Positions 18,236 through 26,781 of a stretch of 64,000 bases of DNA are shown here, one piece after another. This stretch comes from Rhizobium aethiopicum (GTDB lineage Bacteria > Pseudomonadota > Alphaproteobacteria > Rhizobiales > Rhizobiaceae), in assembly GCF_900094625.1 (NCBI RefSeq), contig NZ_FMAJ01000006.1, positions 62,001 to 126,000 on the forward strand. Direction: 5' to 3'. Position numbers and translations under genes: made by a program. The stretch's first letter is position 1, and every line of letters begins with the position of its first letter. The notes under the pieces were generated by a model. The model ran no database searches. It saw nothing but the letters and a program-made list of their open reading frames with translations, and was not told where the DNA came from.

Positions 18236-19390
18236 TTAATTGTTGTTGTTGAGCTGCGCCGGCGCCGGATCGGCGCCATTGCTCATGCCGGGCATGGAAT
18301 GGCCTTCATGCTGCATATCCATGCCGGGCATGTCGTGCTGCATGCTGTTGCCATCGGTGTTTTTGGCCGGTTCGCTGCGGGCCGGAGCGCCCGTTGCCGG
18401 CACGGTGGCCGCCGGCGCCACCACACCTTCGCCGGCGTGGCGGTTGTCGTACTGCAGCCTCTCGCGATTCTCCGCACTTTCCTTGCCGCCGCCGCCCGTC
18501 ATGTCGATGTGCATCATCTCGTTCATGCACATCTTGCCCGGCGTGGCGCACATGTTGAGGATGGCATTGTAGAGATCGCCATCGGCGCCGGCATAGTAGC
18601 GCACCGGCTCCTTTTCACTCGGCTTTTCGAGCTTCAGATAGGCGTCGCGGTTGAGCATCGTGCCCTGCTGCTTGACCTTCCCCACCCAGGCGTCGAAGCC
18701 TTCGCCGGTGAGGCCATGGAACTTGAAGCGCATATGCGAGAAGCCTGAGCCGCTATAATTGGCGGAGAAGCCCTCATATTCGCCTTCCCGGTTGATGACG
18801 GCGTGCAGCTTCGTCTCCATGCCGGGCATGGCGTAAATCTGGCCGGCAAGGGCGGGGATGTAGAAGGAGTTCATCACCGAGGATGCGGTGATCTTGAAAT
18901 TGATCGGCGTGTCGACGGGGGCGGCCATCTCGTTGACGGTGGCGATGCCGAGTTCGGGATAGAAGAACAGCCATTTCCAGTCGAGCGCCACGACCTCGAC
19001 GGTCAGCGGCTTGGTATCGGCCGGGATGGCGCGCTCCGCATCGAGCCGGTCGAGCGGGCGGTAGGGATCGAGCTTGTGCGTGGAAATCCAGGTGACGGCG
19101 CCGAGCGCTATGATGATCGCCAGGGGTGCCGCCCAGATGACGATTTCGAGGCGGGTCGAATGATGCCATTCCGGCGCGTAGGTCGCGGCCGTATTGGAGC
19201 GGCGGTAGCGCCAGGCGAAGAGCAGCGTCAGGAAGATCACCGGAACGATGATCAGAAGCATCAGCACCGTCGAGATGACGATGAGATCACGCTGTTGCGC
19301 GGCGATGTCGCCGGAGGGCGCCATGACCACCATGTTGCATCCTGCCAGGAAAAGCAGCGGCAAGACGGATAGAAGGCGGGAAAACTTCAT
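18236..19390 (-). CDS. cyoA: Cytochrome o ubiquinol oxidase subunit II, with Met/His-rich tail
   Basis: A 384-residue lipoprotein subunit. The signal peptide ends in a lipobox (LFLAGC, lipidation at Cys), two transmembrane helices follow, then the cupredoxin-fold periplasmic domain. The CuA ligands of cytochrome c oxidases are absent, as expected for a quinol oxidase. The C-terminal 60 residues are unusual: a Pro/Ala linker, then a Met/His-rich stretch with repeats such as MQHDMPGMDM and EGHSMPGM, and a final run of Asn. Methionine-rich motifs of this kind bind copper in copper-handling proteins. The ATG at 19390 is chosen because it starts the lipoprotein signal. Confidence 0.94.
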   Translation of the reverse strand: MKFSRLLSVLPLLFLAGCNMVVMAPSGDIAAQQRDLIVISTVLMLLIIVPVIFLTLLFAWRYRRSNTAATYAPEWHHSTRLEIVIWAAPLAIIIALGAVTWISTHKLDPYRPLDRLDAERAIPADTKPLTVEVVALDWKWLFFYPELGIATVNEMAAPVDTPINFKITASSVMNSFYIPALAGQIYAMPGMETKLHAVINREGEYEGFSANYSGSGFSHMRFKFHGLTGEGFDAWVGKVKQQGTMLNRDAYLKLEKPSEKEPVRYYAGADGDLYNAILNMCATPGKMCMNEMMHIDMTGGGGKESAENRERLQYDNRHAGEGVVAPAATVPATGAPARSEPAKNTDGNSMQHDMPGMDMQHEGHSMPGMSNGADPAPAQLNNNN

Positions 19391-19778
19391 GAGTTTTGGC
19401 ACGTCTCTAAGCTCTTGTTGTTTCGTTTGGTCCGCGACTAAAGCACTGAACCGGATCGCGACATGAGGCGGAAGGTCGCAGTGCAGCAAACATGCCGCAC
19501 TGCGGCAAAATCATCGGGCGCTAGTGCTTTGAAATCCTGATGAGATTCAGAAGGATTTTAGGCGTGCGCATGTTTCAGGCCAATATATCCACTACAGCCG
19601 GTCAGGCCAGCATTTGCAGGGGAAAATCTCCGTCCGGATCACGCAAATTTTTCGGTCCCCGCTTCATTTGGGCCGTGATGATGAACTATTTCCGTCTTAC
19701 GGACTTGATAAGCCTGCGGGTTTGATCAAGATCACGCTTGGGGCGCCTTGCCGGAAGCGCCTTAACGAGGAGGCGTTT
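19391..19778. other. Divergent intergenic region between cyoA and an MFS gene
   Basis: This 388-bp gap must hold the cyo promoter and the promoter of the divergent transporter. A hairpin-forming stretch (AAATCC...GGATTT around 19530-19560) and one FixK/FnrN-like box (listed separately) were seen. No convincing small gene was found. Confidence 0.5.
19722..19735 (+). promoter_or_regulatory. Candidate FixK/FnrN (anaerobox) site
   Basis: TTGAT-CAAG-ATCAC matches the rhizobial FNR/FixK consensus TTGAT-N4-ATCAA at nine of ten positions. It lies about 44 bp before the ATG of the MFS transporter, a place that could act as an activator or repressor site. It is a single site with one mismatch, so chance is possible. 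Confidence 0.4.
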
Positions 19779-21110
19779 ATGGCAACAACATCGCATTACG
19801 GACCGTCGTCGTCGTCGCTGGAACGCGACGCGCGGCGCATTCACGACGACAAGCCGGTGTCACCGGGCAGCATCGCCATCGGCGTGGTGATCGGCCGCAT
19901 GTCGGAATTCTTCGATTTCTTCGTCTACGGCCTCGCCTCGGTCCTGGTCTTTCCGCAGCTCGTCTTTCCCTTCGCGCCGGACAGGCTGACGGGCACCCTC
20001 TATTCCTTCGCCATCTTCTCGCTCGCTTTCCTCGCCCGTCCCGTCGGCTCCGTCGTCTTCATGACGATCGACCGGATGTATGGGCGCGGCACGAAGCTGA
20101 CGATCGCGCTCTTCCTGCTCGGCGGCTCCACGGCCTCGATCGCCTTCCTGCCGGGTTACGCGGAGATCGGCGTCTGGTCGATCGCCCTGCTGGCGCTCTT
20201 CCGTCTCGGCCAGGGTTTTGCGCTCGGCGGCGCCTGGGACGGCCTGGCATCGCTGCTCGCACTCAACGCGCCGCCCAATCACCGTGGCTGGTATGCGATG
20301 ATCCCGCAGCTCGGCGCGCCGATCGGCTTTGCGCTTGCAAGCACGCTCTTCGGTTACTTCGTCGCCAATCTTTCCAGCGAGGATTTCCTGTCCTGGGGCT
20401 GGCGCTATCCCTTCTTCGTCGCCTTCGCGATCAACGTCGTGGCGCTGTTTGCGCGTCTGCGCCTGGTCATGACCAAGGAATTCGGCACGTTGCTCGAACA
20501 GCATGAGCTGGAGGCCGCACCGATCCTCGAGGTGCTGCGCGTTCACGGCCGCGACATCCTGATCGGCGCCTTCGTGCCGCTCGCCAGCTTCGCCATGTTC
20601 CACCTCGTCACCATCTTCCCGCTCGGCTGGATGAGCCTCTACGGCAACCAGCCGATCGGCACCTTCATGGTGGTGCAGGTGATCGGCGCCATGGTCGGCG
20701 TCGTCGCCATTATCGCCTCGGGCCTGATCGCCGACCGTATCGGCCGGCGCGCCCAGCTTGCCATCTGCGCCGTGATCATCGCCATCTTCAGCTTTATCGG
20801 GCCGATCCTGATCGCGTCGGGCAATAACGGCCACGATGCTTTCGTCATCATCGGCTTTGGCGTGCTCGGCCTGTCCTTCGGCCAGGCAACCGGCTCGATC
20901 TCGTCGCGCTTCGGCCGCGGCTACCGCTATACCGGCGCCGCCTTCACCTCGGATCTCGCCTGGCTTGTCGGCGCCGGCTTCGCGCCGCTGGTGGCGCTCA
21001 GCCTCTCCAGCCGCTTTGGCCTGACCTTCGTCGGCTACTACCTGCTCTCCGGCGCCGTCTGCACGCTTGCGGCACTCGCCTTCAGCAAGGCGCTGGAACA
21101 GCGGGAATAG
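19779..21110 (+). CDS. MFS transporter of the metabolite:H+ symporter type
   Basis: A 443-residue transporter with about 12 membrane helices and the layout of the sugar-porter-like/metabolite:H+ symporter branch (relatives of ShiA, KgtP, ProP): GRMSEFFDFFVYG at the first helix, the RPVGSVVFMTIDRMYGRGTK loop after helix three, and GLIADRIGRRAQL in the central loop. Related proteins import dicarboxylates, shikimate, citrate or betaines. The substrate is not predictable here. The ATG at 19779 follows a strong ACGAGGAGGCG site. The gene stands alone, divergent from cyoA, with a possible FixK box upstream. Confidence 0.83.
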   Translation: MATTSHYGPSSSSLERDARRIHDDKPVSPGSIAIGVVIGRMSEFFDFFVYGLASVLVFPQLVFPFAPDRLTGTLYSFAIFSLAFLARPVGSVVFMTIDRMYGRGTKLTIALFLLGGSTASIAFLPGYAEIGVWSIALLALFRLGQGFALGGAWDGLASLLALNAPPNHRGWYAMIPQLGAPIGFALASTLFGYFVANLSSEDFLSWGWRYPFFVAFAINVVALFARLRLVMTKEFGTLLEQHELEAAPILEVLRVHGRDILIGAFVPLASFAMFHLVTIFPLGWMSLYGNQPIGTFMVVQVIGAMVGVVAIIASGLIADRIGRRAQLAICAVIIAIFSFIGPILIASGNNGHDAFVIIGFGVLGLSFGQATGSISSRFGRGYRYTGAAFTSDLAWLVGAGFAPLVALSLSSRFGLTFVGYYLLSGAVCTLAALAFSKALEQRE

Positions 21111-21144
21111 GTTTATTACGCGGGCCTGCATCTACGGCGCGGGC

Positions 21145-21275
21145 CCCTCCTTCGCCTGCCGGCCCCTTCTCCCCGCGCGCGGGGAGAAGGGGCAAGCCGC
21201 GACTTCTCCGTTCCCCGCCAGCTTCTCGCAGGGCACGTCCCTCTCTCGTTTTTGCGGGGGGAGGGCTAGGGTCAG
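21145..21275. repeat. RIME-like palindromic intergenic repeat (copy B)
   Basis: The core is a perfect 32-bp palindrome at 21162-21193 (GCCCCTTCTCCCC-GCGCGC-type centre). Flanking GC-rich sequence resembles copies A, C and D. It fills most of the 309-bp gap between the MFS gene and the TA pair; the remaining 140 bp must contain the TA promoter. Confidence 0.65.
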
Positions 21276-21419
21276 AAGCAGCCTCGCGGCACAAAAGCTG
21301 CAGCAGCCCTGCCTCGCATCTGACATCTGCTAGACCGCTGCAGCTGCCATTCCAATTGTTGAACGCGTTGCAATCTATAATTAATTGCATATCATATTCG
21401 CGACAAGCGAGGATATGCC

Positions 21420-21878
21420 ATGACCGCAGAAACCATCGATCATTCGACCCTTTCCCGTCTTGTCGAAGCCGGAGCGGTCGATGCCGCGCATGTCGTCGGC
21501 AAAACGGGCGGCTGGTCCGTCGTCATCCGCTACGGGAAGGCCGAACGCCCGCTCGCCGCCCAACGCAGTCGGCAGGTGCGCCTGTTCAAGCGCATGGATA
21601 CTCTGGTTTCCTATCTCAAGGACGTAGGCATTTCGCAGTTCGATGTCGATGCCGCCAATTACGTCCCTGAGATAGCAACGCGGCCCGATCGGGCCGCGGC
21701 GCTACGCCGTACCCATGAGGCGGCGGAATACGACAAGTGGTTCCGCGAGCAGGTCGAGGAAGCGATCCGGGAAGCGGACGATCCGAACGCGGTCTGGATC
21801 CCGCACGACACCGTCAAGGAAGAGATGGCGCGCGAACGGGCGGAATTGGTGGCGCGGCTTAAGGGCAAGACGAAGTGA
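21420..21878 (+). CDS. Antitoxin with N-terminal extension, partner of a ParE-type toxin
   Basis: A 152-residue protein upstream of a RelE/ParE-family toxin and overlapping it by GTGA. The C-terminal 50 residues (YDKWFREQVEEAIREADDP, PHDTVKEEMARE) resemble PaaA/stability-determinant antitoxins, which neutralise ParE or RelE toxins. The N-terminal 100 residues form an extra domain with QVRLFKRMDTLVSYLKDVG and FDVDAANY, a module found in plasmid-maintenance genes but not assigned a fold here. It is probably the DNA-binding or dimerising part. The ATG at 21420 has GAGG at the right distance. Confidence 0.75.
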   Translation: MTAETIDHSTLSRLVEAGAVDAAHVVGKTGGWSVVIRYGKAERPLAAQRSRQVRLFKRMDTLVSYLKDVGISQFDVDAANYVPEIATRPDRAAALRRTHEAAEYDKWFREQVEEAIREADDPNAVWIPHDTVKEEMARERAELVARLKGKTK

Positions 21879-22171
21879 AGCTCGTCTGGCGTGCGAAAGC
21901 TGAATCAGATCGTAGGAAAGCAATTCAGTTTATCGCCGACCAGAATATCGGCGCCGCGATAAGCCAGCTCGATGAAATCGAGCGTCAGACCGATTTGCTC
22001 ATCGATCAGCCGGAGATTGGCAGGCCCGGACGCATTAATGGAACGCGCGAACTGGTCATTTCACGCACCTCTTTTATCGTGATCTATCGTGTTCGCCAGA
22101 AAATCGGCCAAGTGGAAATTTTGCGCCTTGTGCACGGCGCGCAGAAATGGCCGCCGAAATATCGATTATAA
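21875..22171 (+). CDS. RelE/ParE-family toxin
   Basis: A 98-residue basic protein of the RelE/ParE superfamily. Features are the N-terminal VWRAKAESDRRKAIQFIADQN helix pair, the central DLLIDQPEIGRPGR turn, REL(V)ISRTSFIVIYRV beta strands and a closing LRLVHGAQKWP segment. ParE proteins poison gyrase and RelE proteins cut mRNA on the ribosome; the lack of strong catalytic histidines favours neither from sequence alone, but the sequence is closer to ParE/plasmid-stabilisation proteins. GTG start overlaps the antitoxin stop. No ribosome site of its own is needed because of coupling. Confidence 0.88.
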   Translation: MKLVWRAKAESDRRKAIQFIADQNIGAAISQLDEIERQTDLLIDQPEIGRPGRINGTRELVISRTSFIVIYRVRQKIGQVEILRLVHGAQKWPPKYRL

Positions 22172-22174
22172 ACC

Positions 22175-22642
22175 TTACTGCGCCATCTGCGGCTGCTTTG
22201 CCGCACGCGCTGCGGTCAACTCCGCCGTCGTGTGGTTCAGGCGGTCGGCGAGCACACGCATGATTTCTACGGCCATTTCGGGGAAGTCGCTGAGCAGCTT
22301 CAGAAAGTGCTCCTTGCTTATGCGCAGCACCTCGAGCGGCGAGGTGGCGCGCACCGTCGCGGTGCGCGAGACATCGCAGAGAATGGCGATTTCGCCGACG
22401 ATGGAATTGAGCTCGACGTCGGCCACCTTGATCTCACCTGCGGGCGAGGAGACGATGATGTCGGCGCTGCCGGAGAGAATGACATAGGCGGCGTCGCCGA
22501 CATCGCCCTGATGGAAGAGATCCTGACCGGCCTTGTAGGTCATGCGGTCGGAGGTGAAGGCCAAAAGCTTGAGCTTCGCTGGCGCAATCCTCGAAAAGAT
22601 CGGCACCCGGCGTAGCATTTCGACTTCGTCTCTCAACAGCAT
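22175..22642 (-). CDS. Stand-alone cyclic-nucleotide-binding domain protein
   Basis: A 155-residue protein that is almost only a cNMP-binding beta-roll (Crp/EPAC type): VEMLRRVPIFSRI, then YKAGQDLFHQGDVGDAAYVILSG, and the phosphate-binding cassette region with NSIVGEIAILCDVSRTATVRA. The cassette has GE and R.AT, consistent with cAMP or cGMP binding. There is no DNA-binding helix-turn-helix after it; the C-terminus is a short helical tail. The start at 22642 is preferred to 22690 because the family begins close to RDEVEMLRRVP. It is the last gene of a run that includes the degenerate ABC-like protein 98 bp upstream, so it may regulate that protein. Confidence 0.85.
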   Translation of the reverse strand: MLLRDEVEMLRRVPIFSRIAPAKLKLLAFTSDRMTYKAGQDLFHQGDVGDAAYVILSGSADIIVSSPAGEIKVADVELNSIVGEIAILCDVSRTATVRATSPLEVLRISKEHFLKLLSDFPEMAVEIMRVLADRLNHTTAELTAARAAKQPQMAQ

Positions 22643-22739
22643 GAGCGTTTCAATCCCCTGACGCAGGGTTCTTGGAACCAGGCGCCTCAATTCCGGGCGT
22701 TCCCCCGGGAACGCCTACCATCGCCGCCCCAATAGAATA

Positions 22740-25454
22740 TTACGATAACAGTTCCTTGAACATACCGTTTTTCTCGGAAAGTTCCGGATAGTTTCCGGCT
22801 TCTGCCAGCCCGCCCCGGTCGAACAGCAGGATCCGGTCGAACATCTCGGCGAGCCGCGCATTCGAAAGCACCCAGATGATCGCCGGGCGCTGGCCTTCCT
22901 TATGCAGGTCTTCGATGATGTTGCGGGTGATTTGATCCTGGACGCGTTGGTCGAGCGCCGACAGCGGCCGGTTGAAGATGAAGTAGTCCGAGCGTTTCAA
23001 CAGCGCCCGCGCAAGGTTCAGCTTCTGGCGCTGCACCATGGTCAGCCGCTTCCCGCCGGAGCCGACGTCGAATTCGAGGCCGATCGACAAGACATCGTCA
23101 TAGAGGTCGAGCGCGTCGAAAAGCTCGCCCATGATCGCGCGGATGCGGTCAGAGGCGTCGGCCTGCTGATAGGCGATGCGGCCGAAGAGCACATTGTCCA
23201 TCAGGCTGGCCGATGGCGTGAAGCGCTCGGCGTCGTAGCGCTCGATCAGTTCGGCGAGATCGGCCGGAATATGCGCGTGGAACTGCTTGCGGGCGCTGAC
23301 GATCTTGTCCATCAGCTCGTTGGTCAGCAGGCCGAAGCGGTGGCGCGGCTCGATATAGGCGAAACTTAAACGGATGATGGCCGAACGTTCTTCCGGCGTC
23401 GCATCCTCGAAGCGGCGGCTTTGCAGCTTCTGCAAGAGCGCCTGATAGGTCGGAATATCGTCCGCCGTCATGAAGGTCAGCTGCTGGAAGAAGGGATGGT
23501 CGGGCGGAAGGTCGTGGAAGAGTTCGACGGCATTTTCGGCGATCTCGAGGCCCATGGCGTAGAGATCGGTGCTGAGCCCCGTTTCCCGGAACAGCTGCTG
23601 GAAATAGGGATGGGCGGCAAGCCGGCGGTTGGTCATCAGCGGCCGCTTCATCGTGCCGAAGAGCAGGTTCTCGCCGACCGTCGCCTGGGCATTGTAGGCA
23701 TCGAAATCGAAAGGCACGACGATGCCGTCGAGACCTTCGTCGCGCAGCCGGTCGCGCAGCGAGGCGCGTAGCGCCACGACCTGGTCACTGACCGCCACAT
23801 GCACGTCGGTATTGACGTTCGAGCGCAGCGCCAGGTCGAGGATATCCTGGGAAATCTGGACGGCGTCGAGCACCGGCCGGATCGCTGTCAGGAGATCGTC
23901 GGGCCCATTGGCGCCGGCCGCCTTGTAATCCACCCAATCGCTGTTGAGGTCGAGCGTCGGATTGCCGGCCTTCACCGCCTCGGCGGAGTGCCATTTATAT
24001 TCCTGCGCTTCCTTCTCGTCGTAGACGGCGTCGATCATTGGCGCGTGCTTGAGGCCGTAGAGCAGATTGCTGGCGAGCGTGCCATGGAAGAAGAAGGTGT
24101 CGGCCGAGGCGTAGGAGATGCGGCGGCCGGTGACCGATTCCGGCAGCTCGAGCAGGTCGCGTCCGTCGATGGTGATGCGGCCGGAGTCGGGCCAGATCAT
24201 CCGCCCGAGCGCTTCGGCGAAGGCTTCCGCGCCGCTGCCGTTCGGACCGACGATCGCCACCGTCTCGTTCGGCTTGATTTCGGCGGAGACGTGATCGACG
24301 AGGCGGGCACCGCTGTCGTCGGAGAGCGTCAGGTTGGTGACGACGAGCGCGCTGGTCAGCGCACCCACAGGTGCGGTCGCCAGTTCCTGGATGCGGCTGT
24401 CGATCAAGGGCTCGACGTTGAACTGCTCGTAGACCTGCTGGTACTTCACCTGCACGTCCTGGCGCATCTGGTCCCAGTCGATCAGTTCCTTCAGCGGCCC
24501 GGGCAGGTCTTTGTAGGCCGATATCACGGCGACCAGCTGGCCGATATCGAGCCTGCCCTGCAGCGCGAGATAGCCGCCGATCGCGTAGAACAGGAAGGGC
24601 GTGACCTGGGCGAGGAAGTTGTTGATGAACTTCACCAGGAACTTCCACTGGTAAAGGTCGTAGCGGATCGAGAAGATGCGGCCGAGGCGCGAGGCGATGT
24701 CGGCGCGTTCGAGGTTTGACGTGTCGTTGCCGTGAATCGTGCCGATTCCCTCGACGATTTCGCCGACGCGGCCGGAGAGTTCACGCGCCGTCAGCTGCCG
24801 CTGGCGGCCGAGCTCCAGCAGGCGCTTTCGCATGCGGGGGATGACGACCGCCTGGACGCCGACGATGCCGGCGGCAATCATGCCGAGCCAGAAATTCTGC
24901 ACGATGATGAAGGCGAGAGCCGTGATCGCCTGACCGCCGAGCAGGGCGGGCGAAACGAAGGCGTCGCCGGTGAAGCCGCCCATCGGCTCCACCTCGTCCT
25001 TGATCATGGTGGCGATCTCGGCCGATTTCACCCGCTTGAAATGGGCGGGCGGGAAACGCAGCACCCTGTCGATCAGCTCGAAGCGGATGCGGCGCAGCAT
25101 ACGTTCGCCGAGCCGGCCCTTATAGGTGTTGATGTAGAATTTGAAGAGACCGTTCAGTACCACCAGTGCCAGGAACACCAGGCTGAGGGCCATCAGCATC
25201 TGGAAACGGTTGAGCTCCAGCCCTTGAAAAAATTCGACATGGCCGATCAGCGGAATGTCGTAGGCGATGTGCATGAATTTCTGCGTTGCGCCCGGTCCCT
25301 CGAATCCATCGCCCTGGATCGGTCCGTTGACGATCTGCTTCGGCAGGTCGAAGGACAGGAAATAGGGGATCATCGAGGCGGCGACGACAGCCAGGATCCA
25401 CAGCTGCTGCAGCCGCGTGTTCTTCCAGATGTAGCGGGCGAGGCTTTTTTCCAT
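22740..25454 (-). CDS. Giant ABC-exporter-like protein with degenerate ATPase domain
   Basis: A 904-residue protein, about 300 longer than a half-exporter. Residues 1-330 form an ABC exporter transmembrane domain with about six helices. The nucleotide-binding domain starts near 370 but has lost every catalytic motif: Walker A is GPNGSGAEA (403-411), with Ala for the essential Lys; the Q-loop Gln is missing (about 448-455); the signature is GSGGKRLT (798-805); Walker B reads DYFIFNRP with Asn-Arg for Asp-Glu (828-829); the switch His is gone (WVLSNAR). About 300 residues are inserted, and the post-Q-loop motif recurs three times (458-468, 591-600, 749-758). It likely binds or senses rather than pumps. 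It lies between a glycosyltransferase run and a cNMP-binding protein. Confidence 0.8.
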   Translation of the reverse strand: MEKSLARYIWKNTRLQQLWILAVVAASMIPYFLSFDLPKQIVNGPIQGDGFEGPGATQKFMHIAYDIPLIGHVEFFQGLELNRFQMLMALSLVFLALVVLNGLFKFYINTYKGRLGERMLRRIRFELIDRVLRFPPAHFKRVKSAEIATMIKDEVEPMGGFTGDAFVSPALLGGQAITALAFIIVQNFWLGMIAAGIVGVQAVVIPRMRKRLLELGRQRQLTARELSGRVGEIVEGIGTIHGNDTSNLERADIASRLGRIFSIRYDLYQWKFLVKFINNFLAQVTPFLFYAIGGYLALQGRLDIGQLVAVISAYKDLPGPLKELIDWDQMRQDVQVKYQQVYEQFNVEPLIDSRIQELATAPVGALTSALVVTNLTLSDDSGARLVDHVSAEIKPNETVAIVGPNGSGAEAFAEALGRMIWPDSGRITIDGRDLLELPESVTGRRISYASADTFFFHGTLASNLLYGLKHAPMIDAVYDEKEAQEYKWHSAEAVKAGNPTLDLNSDWVDYKAAGANGPDDLLTAIRPVLDAVQISQDILDLALRSNVNTDVHVAVSDQVVALRASLRDRLRDEGLDGIVVPFDFDAYNAQATVGENLLFGTMKRPLMTNRRLAAHPYFQQLFRETGLSTDLYAMGLEIAENAVELFHDLPPDHPFFQQLTFMTADDIPTYQALLQKLQSRRFEDATPEERSAIIRLSFAYIEPRHRFGLLTNELMDKIVSARKQFHAHIPADLAELIERYDAERFTPSASLMDNVLFGRIAYQQADASDRIRAIMGELFDALDLYDDVLSIGLEFDVGSGGKRLTMVQRQKLNLARALLKRSDYFIFNRPLSALDQRVQDQITRNIIEDLHKEGQRPAIIWVLSNARLAEMFDRILLFDRGGLAEAGNYPELSEKNGMFKELLS

Positions 25455-25635
25455 GGCTAACCGTCAGCTTGCTGGGAAATTCCGAAGGCGCGATCCGGGC
25501 GCGGGGACGGAGGAATTCTTGAGAACAGGACCATGCAGCGGGACCGCCGATATCGCAATGAAAACAAGGCGAAGGCATCGACAGCAGAAAGGCCGATTCT
25601 CACCGGAACCTTGCTTATATCACAGGAATTTTGAA

Positions 25636-26781
25636 TTAGGCGAGCGATTCGGCAATCATGGAGCGAATGATGGCGGCCGTCTTCGCCGCCCCATCCAGAT
25701 CGAGCGAGACCGGCCCCTGCCGGGGCGCTGCAAGGGCCTTTTCGACCGCCTCTTTCACATGCGCGGAGGTTAGCCCTATTTCCGGCAGGATATCGGCAAG
25801 ATCAAGGGCCTGCAGCCGTTCGGCGCGCACCGTCTGTTCGGTCTCGCCGCCGGCGACAAAGGGGACGAGGATCGCCCGGCATCCGCTGCGCAGGAGGTCG
25901 CCGACCGTGTTGTAGCCCGCCTGCGAGATCGACACTCTGGCGCCGCGCAGAAGCGAGGGGAAATCTTTGCGGAAGCGCACCAGCGTCACGTTCGGAGCCA
26001 TGTTACGCGACAGTGCGGCGAAATCGGGCTCCGGCAGATTGGGCCCCGATATCAGCAGCCAGCGAAGATCGCCCGGCAGCAGCGCCGCCGCCTGTTTTGC
26101 CGCGCCGATCAGCTCGGCGCCGACCGCGCCGCCGCCGGCCGATGCGATGATGTCGAAGGTCTCCACCGGTTCCGGCGCAGGCGGCGGAGCGACGAGGCCG
26201 GTGTAACGCAGCCTGTCGGCGATCTCCGATGTCAGCGGAAAGGTGTCTTCGAGCCTGACGAAATCGGGATCGCCATGGACGAGCACGGCGTCGAAATGAT
26301 CTTTGACGAGGGCGACCGTCTCGGCGTCGCGGCCGGCCTTGCGGTTTTCCTGCAGAATGTCGCGCACCGAGCTCAGCAGTTTCGGCCGCGGCTCGGCCGT
26401 CGCGATTGCCGCAAGCAGGGGCAGGAGTTCGAAGCGCATCTGGCGCCGGCCGAAGGGGAAGGCCTCGATGATGACGACATCCGGTCTTGCGGCATGGAAT
26501 GCCTGGAGCAGCAGGTCGCGGCGGGCAGCCAGGAATTCCTCACCGGCAGGCCGTCCGTCGGCGTCGGCGAGGCCGGAGAAACCGGTATTGCTGGCGACGA
26601 CCGCGGGCAAGGCGACGGTCTTGACGCCCTCGCCGGGAAAACCCGGCACTGGCAGGCCGCCGGTCACGACGGTGACGTCGAGACCGTCCTTGACCAGCGC
26701 GCTGGCGATGCGGCTGGCGCGGGCGATGTGGCCGATGCCGAGCAGGTGCTGGACGTAGAAGAAGATTCGCGGGGCCGTCAT
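25636..26781 (-). CDS. MurG-like (GT28-type) glycosyltransferase
   Basis: A 381-residue GT-B fold protein. The N-terminal domain opens with RIFFYVQHLLGIGHIARASR, the glycine-rich acceptor loop of the MurG/GT28 group, and the C-terminal domain has AGGGAVG, then SQAGYNTVGDLLRSG and PFVAGGETEQTVRAERL, the NDP-sugar binding region with conserved Glu-Gln. It should transfer a sugar from an NDP donor to a lipid or polymer acceptor at the cytoplasmic membrane. The ATG at 26781 overlaps the stop of the upstream GT4 gene (ATGA). It resembles the third glycosyltransferase of this cluster (28035-29243) in fold and motifs. Confidence 0.8.
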   Translation of the reverse strand: MTAPRIFFYVQHLLGIGHIARASRIASALVKDGLDVTVVTGGLPVPGFPGEGVKTVALPAVVASNTGFSGLADADGRPAGEEFLAARRDLLLQAFHAARPDVVIIEAFPFGRRQMRFELLPLLAAIATAEPRPKLLSSVRDILQENRKAGRDAETVALVKDHFDAVLVHGDPDFVRLEDTFPLTSEIADRLRYTGLVAPPPAPEPVETFDIIASAGGGAVGAELIGAAKQAAALLPGDLRWLLISGPNLPEPDFAALSRNMAPNVTLVRFRKDFPSLLRGARVSISQAGYNTVGDLLRSGCRAILVPFVAGGETEQTVRAERLQALDLADILPEIGLTSAHVKEAVEKALAAPRQGPVSLDLDGAAKTAAIIRSMIAESLA

